Source: Lutjanus erythropterus (taxonomy: Eukaryota; Chordata; Actinopteri; Lutjaniformes; Lutjanidae). From it: a stretch of 64,000 bases of DNA. The stretch is taken from contig CM034602.1 in the NCBI GenBank assembly GCA_020091685.1, forward strand, positions 2,860,219 through 2,924,218, written 5' to 3'. The first letter of the stretch is position 1; the number at the start of each line of letters is the position of its first letter. The notes beneath the pieces were generated by a model. It saw nothing but the letters and a program-made list of their open reading frames with translations. It searched no databases and was not told where the DNA came from. A program made the position numbers and the translations under genes. Shown here piece after piece: positions 56,801-64,000 of this stretch.

Positions 56801-57140
56801 CACGTTGTGGGTAAGGGGACGCCACATGTTGATACAGTGGCCGGACGGTGAACCGTGGAGGATGTTGGACACTGTAGAGGTTAGATGGTGTCTCTGGAGT
56901 CCTGGGAGGGGTGGAGTGGTCACTGTGCTCGAGGTCAGGGCTTGCTTCATTCACAGGGGAAAGGCTGGAGCGGAAAGGCGTGGCGGACTGCGATGCCTGA
57001 GCGGAAGCTTTTTTCTTAGCGGTTCTCTTGAGGAGTTTCTGAAGTCGAACGTTGTCCTTTCCGGGCTTGGGCAGCAAGGGCGGGGGGTACTGCTGGGAAA
57101 GCAGGCCCGGCTGGGAGACAGCACCGTAAGCGACAGCCAT
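53820..57140 (-). CDS. prr33: proline-rich protein 33 (PRR33-like), single large coding exon
   Basis: The frame gives 1106 residues. ATG at 57140 was chosen because the in-frame Met further upstream (57203) lies beyond a good splice acceptor, CTTTCTCCACAG|G, with the exon starting at 57155. The N-terminus has [20 protein letters not shown] (about residues 19-38), a basic motif that I associate with PRR33. The centre is low-complexity and rich in P, T, S and K, with KTPTYE-like motifs. Residues 338-463 are 14 copies of a nonapeptide of the TPTSEIKRA type. Conserved-looking C-terminal blocks are [14 protein letters not shown] (about 820), [10 protein letters not shown] (about 935) and a final 105-residue module from [10 protein letters not shown] to [13 protein letters not shown], which resembles the human PRR33 end (KNFNRTATGW, from memory). 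No catalytic domain, signal peptide or membrane segment is visible. The molecular role is unknown to me. The location, tail to tail with lsp1, supports the name. Confidence 0.85.
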   Translation of the reverse strand: MAVAYGAVSQPGLLSQQYPPPLLPKPGKDNVRLQKLLKRTAKKKASAQASQSATPFRSSLSPVNEASPDLEHSDHSTPPRTPETPSNLYSVQHPPRFTVRPLYQHVASPYPQRATYGRATRFSPQTVAMPSYSQQVTTVSTYSAQAHLSGASVAPGPVTQAVAPKISLPEAAVPAAEVKKTAFSTFAETHAGVRPGAAEATPQPKHTSLGPTPYQAPAGQALIRPLTVLTPLVKPKSPRPTFKATEPSRSPKPMFDVPQIRMYTASTSYYETSRTPPVYDSAGLTAIGSTVSQGKAPTEIKPDLTQPSSLGTDLQRKTPTLETIRGTTPTTEMNTISAPTSEVKRATPTSEIKRATPTSEIKRATPTAEIKRVTPTSEIKRATPTSEIKRVTPTSEIKRATPTSEIKRVTPTSEIKRATPTSEIKRATPTSEIKRATPTAEIKRATPTSEIKRATPTAEITVKTPTHEYQISRISAGRPKTPAYHKTRAATPVFEISRPNPLLFAVSPITVEPERPRTPKAVSAVTSSSDSQSVKTTEPKPSETILNGDIHLDVTPAAEPIQKGITKSKSEPDLTKEKIQTTPAVLQRLSTASTSDLPALPSQGYQRPKTPTYEASRLMTTSPGYKRPRTPTYGTSPSGVSHVAIQRPKTPTQVAQKSKSGYRGLTPAEYAAYGGIKTYSPAFAISSSKTQTEEKVQATKEELAAPSQEPPVKSTVEVSKVKETPKEPLRDEKAATTHSVPTIIVSQASDISGATVTQETSTVSSQVAAKQEKNVIQETPKAKPPTVVEKPPEKQKVATPVQEVAKAKKEIPEVKHPAPKGDDQDPLKAVRKLLGKDKVQAAEQKSGTETKVVVLDQKETAKPVAATKTTAEVSKPSTAVSTKVPAAKSREEKGKDKKIEASPEVKSEPEKKEGDDSLPAAEPLLKVIQKPKGAKSKLSGWSRLKKHMVVEQEEPKFPETGPQKEATEQDQDEPKKADEKADDKPGAQDEKQSKDAPKATKMWDAVLFQMFSTKENIMHQIELNKSEEDREQEKELKDELKEIPSFAYRLPVLLFSPKFDAKKLKEAASRPVTKISTVFEMGLIGRKGKEEEPKDFNRKARGFTAT
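55752..56129 (-). repeat. 27-bp coding minisatellite in prr33 (14 nonapeptide units)
   Basis: Fourteen tandem 27-bp units encode APTSEVKRA, then twelve units of TPT(S/A)EIKR(A/V), then TPTAEITVK. The last residue alternates A and V over the middle units, giving a 54-bp higher-order period (about 55890-56050). The unit looks like an expanded form of the scattered KTPTYE-type motifs elsewhere in the protein. Confidence 0.95.
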
Positions 57141-57155
57141 GAGCGCGTCAGCACC
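57141..57155 (-). other. prr33: prr33 5' UTR remnant of coding exon with splice acceptor
   Basis: Reading the minus strand, a pyrimidine-rich CTTTCTCCACAG ends at 57156 and the exon begins at 57155, 15 bases before the ATG. The 5' UTR must therefore be completed by one or more exons at higher coordinates. The site also explains why the open frame upstream of 57140 should not be translated. Confidence 0.65.
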
Positions 57156-59807
57156 CTGTGGAGAAAGCAATTGAAAAGAAAAGCTCAGAAAAGGGAAATT
57201 CATAGACAGATCAAAGCATTAGTCAAGTGTCCAGTTCATGTCGCAGTCTATGACTAACCAAAACTAAAACTCTGGACATGTTAATTGTTTCTGTCCCTAA
57301 GATTTTTGCACTTATACTAAAGATAAGATATTCCTCTGGTTAAAACTACTCTTGTAGCCTTTTAGTGGGTAGACAGTTGCTTTTCTACTTTCATATCAAT
57401 CAGAACAAACCTCCCTAAACCCCAAACCTGTCATTCCCTAAATGATATCCCATTGGTTTAGGTCCAACATCCTGTTGCAACAAGAAATGCACCGATAGTC
57501 TGTTTCATCTGAGCTTTTAAAGGGTCTCAAAGTTGAAGCTGATCTTTATGAACTCTTGGTAGTTCAACTTAAAACTGTTAGAACCTCAAACTTCCCAAAA
57601 TGACAAAAGGTAACTGAATAGAAACTTTATACTATCTGCATGTTAACCTTTTCTTTTTGTGTCTTTTGTAGATTCATACCACGATTACTGAGGGGGCTCT
57701 TCAGGTGTTTTTCAACTTGATCTCACAAAAACATCCGCTCGCTAGAAAGACATCAAACTGGAGCAGCAGTTACAGACTCAATAATTCACTTATATCCAAT
57801 AAATCACTTTTTCTGACTCTCTCAGTTGGACAACCACAAACCAACAGCTCAAGTCCAAAAGATTTGATCATCAAATGTCAATTTCTTTTTCACTTTACTC
57901 TATTTTGTGATGTTTTGTTCCTGTTATTATGTATATATCTGACTGTGAGCTTTAATGTCTCGTATTCTTTTCCATTTCAGTATTTAGGTGAATCATTCCT
58001 AATGTATGGTTTATCCGTGTATGGTGGTTTGTAGGGAAACTTGAGTCTTTTGAATAGAAAAAGTTTACATTTTACATTTATGTAGAATTACTGGATCACA
58101 CTATGTGACGTTATCGATTCTGCACTTAAACTTTGGATAAAGAACAATCTGAAACTGTTGAGCTTGGGAGAGACATGCTTTGTTTGTTCATACTGATGAT
58201 GACAATAAGACTGAAACTATGAATGAGTTTATCACATTGGTGCAGCCAAATGGAGGACATTGATTCGGCATCTGTTACATCTCAACAACCTTTATCACGC
58301 ACACACCTGATCTATACAATCAAACTCTTTTTCCTGTCAGTTCTGTCTCTGTCCTACTGCAGACGCCTTTAATATCCATTTACTGAGATTTCTGATTGTA
58401 TGTGTTCGTAACCCCTTTTCTTAAATAAATTAAAATAATTTTCTACTTTTGCTGTGGTCTCCATTTTTTCCTGTTTTTGGTTTTATTTATTGTTAAATGA
58501 TCAAACCACTCCTGAAAATGTTTCTATGCAGGTCAAGTCTATAATGCATAAGCACATTCAGAAGACAATTTAAATATATATGCAACATAATATCTATTAC
58601 ATAAAAATAAACCCTCCATGCCAAAGTGACAACAGTGTCTGAAAGAAGAATCTCAGTCTGGGGTTACACTGCACATTATGCATTATAGACACAACCTTCA
58701 CAGAAACTTTTACCCCCAACATTATATCATTTTGCATCATGTTGCATCATTTTGCAAAGTTCACAAAAGTTTAGTCCACCCACTTTGGTCCAGCCAAAGT
58801 AAGATACTTAAACTACTGGCTGAAGTTGTCAGTTGTGATTCGTGGTCCCTACAGGATGATTTACTGATGATGTGGTGAGCCATTAAATTACATTTCTTGA
58901 CTGTATTCCTGCTCCACAGAGGATGAAGCCTTTAGATTTGACTCCATGCACCAACATCAGGACAAGCCTTGGTTTATTTTTGCATCCATCTAACAATGGT
59001 TTAAGAATGACCAAGTCTGGTTTAAATAAGTTAACTCATTAAGATTACCTAAAGGGTAATCATTTCATTTCATTTAATTTTTTTTTTATTTTGAGTGTTG
59101 GACTTGTGTTACAGTGTGTTACAGTGTTGCTGAAATTTAAAGTTCCCCTCCAGACACATGTTAAAAATACTCTGCTATGGTTTAATATTTTGTTCAACAT
59201 TGTTTTACTTCTTACCACCAAAATCAGTGACAAGCAGACATATCACAATGGTAAGTGTAGTTAGCATGATGTTGTTTGTTAGCTTGTTAGCTTGTATAAC
59301 GCCAATGCTAACTCTCACTCTTTGTACAGACAGCATAGTCTGCACTCGAGGTTTCAGGTTTCTTTGCCTGCATTGCAGTGACTGGCTTTTAAATTAGTCA
59401 AATCTATCTTTCCCTGTGTATGTTTGAATCTCAGATTTTAGGAAAATGCACAGACCCCTTCAGTAGCCTGTGTGAAAACACCTCTCTAGTGATAAACACA
59501 GATACAAGTCAGTATAGTCAAGGTTTAAGGACAGACATTTTAGGGGACATACATACAGGAAAAACACATTTTTGAATGGAGGGGATCTTTTTAAAAATAA
59601 TCTTTTTAAAATGCTTGGTGTTTTTCAAAAGACATAAAACAGTTTGTAGATGAGAGCACAATGAACTGTAAATAAAAATCATATTCAAAAATAAATTAAT
59701 GCCATTTCAGTGCACAACTGAGGTACAAAGATATAAATCAGGGTTTAGGAAGTTTTCATGCAGTTACAAAATGTGTCCTGATCTCCATACACAGATTTAT
59801 TAAAGAC

Positions 59808-60067
59808 AGGGCTGCAGCTAATGATTATTTTCACTGTTGATTAATCTGCTAAATATTTTCACGATTAATCAAGTAGTCATTTAATCAATAGAACGTCAAA
59901 ATAATGTGAAAAATGCTCATCACAATTTCCCAGAGCTTTTTCAAAATGCTTCTTTTGTCCGTCCAACACTTCCAAACCAAAGACTCTTCATTTACTGTCA
60001 TAAATGACAAAGAAAAGAAGAAGATCCTCACATCTAAGAAGCTGATTAAATAATCACTGCAGCTCTA
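59808..60067 (+). repeat. GCTGCA-ended dispersed repeat, copy 6 (both ends visible)
   Basis: It starts AGGGCTGCAGCTAATGATTA and ends AATAATCACTGCAGCTCTAA, so both inverted ends are seen. It is about 260 bp long with no coding capacity. Confidence 0.8.
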
Positions 60068-61319
60068 ATGGAAGATGACTCATCATGTTTGTGTGAATGC
60101 CATTTATAAATCCAGAGATCAGAGCTGCGAGCTGACAAACCAACAGGAGAATCAAGCTGAACTCCTCCTGGATGATGTTACCGCCTCACAGCTGATCCTG
60201 GAAACTTTTACTTGGCCTAATTTTAGTTTGAAGGCAGAGAGGAGGCCGGCCAATCACCCGCTTCCCTTTTTTAAGGCTCCTGGCGTTTTGCAGGCTGCAT
60301 CGCTTTCCTGAAAACAATAAATCAGGACGCTGCGATGCAGATCAGATGGACGCTCCGCAGCTTCAGCAGCATCACAAACAAAACGCCACATAACAGGAGG
60401 AGCACTGTGTGAGACCAGGGTGTGAAAACTCAGATTATATTTCAGAAACTTAACTGCAGCTGGATAAAGTCTGCGTTTGTGCCGCTAATAATTCAGCAAA
60501 TGTTTTGATGTCTTTAAAACTGCTGGGGTCAGCAGTAAAAAAAATCATCTCTTTTTCCCCCTGATGATCCAGGCTTAAAAATTATACAGTAGTTAAGGTG
60601 TAATTTTGGGTGACAGTGTCCACAAATGGTAAAAAAAAAAAATGTCAGTTTGTTACCTTAAAATTATGACTCTTGATTTGTCTTTTCTGTGTAACCTGAC
60701 TAAAGATGAAAATTACAGTTTAGACCCATAGAAATTGCAATTTGCATCACATCCAATTGCAAACTGCAGGATTCAATGTTAATGTTTTTCTCTGATCATG
60801 CAAGTGGACAAGAAATTTACTTGGCCAAAATTATTTTATACTTGTCTCTATTGTTCTAATAGCATCTAATCCCATTTTTATCACAATAAATGAAGAAAAG
60901 TGGGAAATCGTATATTTGAGAGGCTGCAAACAGCATTTTTGCCATTTCTGAATGGGTAAATTTCTTTAACTTATAGAAATAGTTAAATAGTATAATTCAT
61001 TTTAGCCAGATTTACTTGCCCAGACAATCGTTATTGTTGAGCCCTGAAATATGAAACAGAATAAACAACATACAGTAAAAACAGGCTCATCCTCTGAGGA
61101 GCTGGAATATGATTAGAAAATTTTGAGGCAATCTCCCCATTTCTATTTTGACATTTGTTGTGTTTATGTATATGTAATCTAAATAAATACATAAAGGAAA
61201 ATCTTGCGAGGATAATGACGGAAACACCAGCAGTATTCACAGAGTGAAGCTAGCAGAGCAAAACAGCTAAATTACTTATCTTTTTCGGAACTGCATGTGG
61301 GTGGAGGGCAGTGAGCGCT

Positions 61320-61625
61320 CTAAATGGGGTTATTTTCATCATCGATTAATCTGTTGATTATTATCTGTTTGGTCCATAAAATGTCACAAAGAGGTGAAAA
61401 TTGTCAACCAGTGTTTCCAAACGTCCAAGATAACGTCCTCAAATGTCTTGTTTTTATCAAAGATATTCGGTTTATTGTCATGGAGGAGTAAAGAAACTAG
61501 AAAATATTTGCATTTAAGAACCTGAAACGAAACAATTTTGACATTTTTTCTTAAAGAAATATTCAAACTGATTAATTCAAATAACTGATTATATATTATA
61601 TATCTCAGTCTGGATAGAGGTGACC
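61320..61625 (+). repeat. GCTGCA-ended dispersed repeat, copy 7
   Basis: It contains TCATCGATTAATCTGTTGAT, AGATAACGTCCTCAAATGTC, AAGATATTCGGTTTATTGTC and ACTGATTAATTC in the family order. Its left GCTGCA end is not clear. Confidence 0.75.
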
Positions 61626-62064
61626 ATATCTCCATCCCTGGCTTCAAATTCTTAAACATCCTTTATGCTTGTCTTGTGTTATTTATTTGATCAAATCTTT
61701 GTTTTAGCAAAAATCTTTGCAGTCTGATCAGACAGGAACTCTCTGGCGTCTCTGTGTGGCGACAGTTTACAAGCTGAGCTTTATTTTCACAGCAGTTTTG
61801 TCACGTCAGGATCTTTTCGCGTCTCTTCCCACATAAATACACGCATATAGATGTGTATATATATCTGCTGAAGGGTGAAAGTGAATGCACAGCATCTGAC
61901 CTCATGACATCACAGCCCAGTGACACTGGATAGGGCCTCAGAAATATATTATCACTTAGAATAACCAATCACACGCAAGCATAAGAATTTAACTAAAAAG
62001 GATGGGAAAATAAGCTGTTCCTCTGTTTTTTTTTTATTCCTAAAGCCCACAAAAGGCTCTTTCT

Positions 62065-62074
62065 TTAAAAATAA
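62065..62074. promoter_or_regulatory. MEF2-type motif upstream of prr33
   Basis: TTAAAAATAA matches YTAWWWWTAR. In AT-rich DNA such matches arise by chance. It is listed because prr33 lies in a syntenic block with muscle genes. Confidence 0.2.
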
Positions 62075-63034
62075 CTCTGCACAAGCATCACGTAACGTTA
62101 TCGCAATCAATTTGAACTTAAAATAAGAGTCAGATAAGTTTATGATGAGACTGTCCAGAAGGTTTTGGTTACAAATGAAGGATCACTGACATCATGCAGT
62201 CTGTACAAAAACAACTGTTTAATATCCTCAGTTTACTATGTGTGTCACCTCAGTGAAATGTAGGCCAGAGCTGGTGGTGTTTTAAAGCCCACCTCCCCCC
62301 TCCTCCTACATCCCTCCCTGAACCTGCTCCCTGCCTGACACATGAGAGCTCACTCCTCCTTTTAAGGCGCTGGTAGGCTCGGTATTTGGAGCGCCTTCAG
62401 GATGCAAGTTCAAAAGAGGAAAGGGTAATAATAGCCGTGTAATAAAAACCAAGCTGGTCCACAATGGCCTCCTTAAGTAAATGAATCCACCCCAAAAAGT
62501 CATTTACCTCCCGGTGAAGTTATGAGGCTTCACACGCTTCACAAACACAACAAACAAGTGAGTTTAGATGGAAAAAGTTGGAACATACCAGGTAAAAACT
62601 TGTTGCTGATGTTCAAAGCGCTCCAGGCAGGTTCCCCTTGACAGAACAGGAGAGAACATTGAGTCAAGTTTAGTGTAAAATATCAAATTTAACTTTATTC
62701 ATCACAATTTTACAGCTGGAACTAAAAGATAAAGTGTGAGAATTAATCAGTAATGCCTCATGGCAGCCAGGACAGATAACTGACAGGGCAGAGTGTGTTT
62801 GGAAGCAGCAGGGAGGAGAATCAGTGCGAGGCTAACACTTAGCTGCCCTGCTGGTGCTTTAATGTTGCACTGAGGACGAGAAAAAAAAACACCCTGAGCT
62901 CTCTGAACACGTCTGGTCTCTGGCTGCCGAGGCGGGGGGTGCTCTGCATTTGACAGCAGCTGCCTCCCTAACACCGCTAACAGCTTCCCCGCTCTCTATC
63001 TGGAGAATAAAAGGTATAATTATGGCGTGTTTAC

Positions 63035-63150
63035 CTGTGCGACTGCTGCTTGGGGGGCGGCCGGCCGGCTGCTGCCTGCTTGTCCCAGCCCGGAGTGTCA
63101 GAGCGGCAGGTTCATGTTGAGCCCAACTCGACCCCCCTTCCTACAAATGG
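63035..63150 (-). other. candidate noncoding first exon of prr33
   Basis: On the minus strand a donor CGCACAG|GTAAAC ends an exon at 63035. The preceding 100 bases are the most GC-rich in the right flank. An AT-rich TTTATTTTT lies near 63174-63182 and could act as a TATA-like element. A second donor, ACCTG|GTATGT, ends a possible exon at 62589. Neither exon is proven and the start site is not visible. Confidence 0.3.
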
Positions 63151-63669
63151 AAGGAACAGACGCCATGGCAGTCCAAAAATAAATCCTGAGCCCTGTGAGC
63201 TGCTCAGAGTGACAGCAGCGTCGTCGTGACAGCAGAGGCGAGGCGAGACGTGGCGCGGAAAGGCGACAGGACCTTAGGTTGCACCACCCTCGAGGCTCTA
63301 AAAGTGGGGTCCGAGGGCCACCCAGGGGTCCTTCAGGGATGTACCAGGGAGCCGGAAGAGGGCTCCACAGTGTATGATTTGAATCCTGTCAGAATAATCT
63401 TAATTCAGGGCCTCTTGATGGGATCAGGGATTTTTATGAGGTTCTTGGACACTCATGGTGGCTCCTTCAAGGCGTTCCAAGGACATCTGTGTGGGTTCTA
63501 AGCATTCTAGGTTCTTTTCAGGGGAACTCAATGGGATTTGATTCTAAAAGGAAAAAGTAGCCGTCTTTTACACCATTTTTCCTTTGGTTATGTCTTTTTT
63601 GTCTTGCTGCGTCTCTTTTGTCTTGTTAGGTTGTATTTAGCCTGGTGACATGTGAGTTGTCATTATATT

Positions 63670-64000
63670 GACATGTATGAGTCCAGTGAATAATTTCCAG
63701 TGAGACCACATGCCATCCTCACTCAGAGACTATTTTGAGGACAGAGGACTGATAGAGAGCTGAACATTATGATGTCACAATGAAGTTGACCTTTGACCTT
63801 TTGGATGTAAAATGTCATCACTTCAGCATTTTGTCCTGTTAGATATTTGTGTGAAATTTTGTCATTATTAGAGTATGAAGTCTTGAGTTACCAAAAAGTC
63901 TAATCAGTTCATCCTTGTGTCCTGGTTGGTATTTGTCCCTCAAGGTGTTCTTGAGATATCATACATTCATGAGAACAGGATGGACATGATGTCACAACGA
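63670..64000 (+). repeat. dispersed repeat, copy C (carries a DR1), runs off the window
   Basis: It shares CAGTGAATAATTTCCAG and GGACAGAGGACTGATAGAGA with copy A at 1160-1345. TGACCTTTGACCT is at 63787-63799. The further sequence (TGTGAAATTTTGTCATTATT) is typical of a fish interspersed repeat. Confidence 0.8.

Larger units (their letters stand above)
57156..63034 (-). other. presumed prr33 5' intron / upstream region
   Basis: No coding exon is recognised on either strand. It holds two GCTGCA-type repeats (59808-60067, 61320-61625), short tandem repeats near 58732-58757 and 59107-59130, and a MEF2-type TTAAAAATAA at 62065-62074. Confidence 0.45.

Noticed and set aside
57141..57203. 21 extra N-terminal residues for prr33 starting at 57203
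   Set aside because: This stretch contains a pyrimidine tract and a CAG acceptor, so it is intronic; the ATG at 57140 lies in a better context.

Overview
This window looks like nuclear DNA of a teleost fish, probably a percomorph. Short coding exons with consensus GT-AG junctions sit in AT-rich introns. CA/GT microsatellites are abundant, and several dispersed repeats and a dead Tc1 transposase fragment are typical of fish genomes. There are no prokaryotic-style operons, phage, CRISPR arrays or rRNA genes. Two protein-coding genes can be supported, and they face each other tail to tail.

Layout. Positions 1 to about 19.4 kb are intergenic, with repeats and a few candidate regulatory sites but no supportable coding exon. 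From 20,059 to 49,992 on the plus strand lies a 12-exon gene that I read as lsp1 (lymphocyte-specific protein 1, of the LSP1/caldesmon family). All its exon phases join and give 571 residues. Intron 1 is 13.4 kb and holds the Tc1 relic. Positions 49,993 to 53,819 are the intergenic gap between the 3' ends. From 57,140 down to 53,820 on the minus strand is one large coding exon of prr33 (proline-rich protein 33, 1106 residues), with a splice acceptor just upstream of its start codon. Positions 57,156 to 64,000 hold its probable 5' intron, a candidate noncoding first exon near 63.0-63.15 kb, and more repeats.

Function. LSP1-family proteins bind F-actin in leukocytes and endothelium and affect cell migration. 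PRR33 is a poorly characterised proline-rich protein. From memory, human LSP1 and PRR33 are neighbours on 11p15.5 between the fast troponin genes TNNI2 and TNNT3, so the pair looks like conserved vertebrate synteny.

Points of most interest: the fish LSP1 keeps a caldesmon-type GLKVGV module; lsp1 has a NAGNAG acceptor behind a TG tract and a weak donor directly abutting a 59-bp CA repeat; prr33 has a 14-unit nonapeptide minisatellite with a 54-bp higher-order period; two strong CTCF-like motifs are in convergent orientation; and a dispersed repeat carries exact DR1 nuclear-receptor elements. I saw no wholly new biological system; the novelty is at the level of gene architecture and regulatory hypotheses. 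All calls are by eye.
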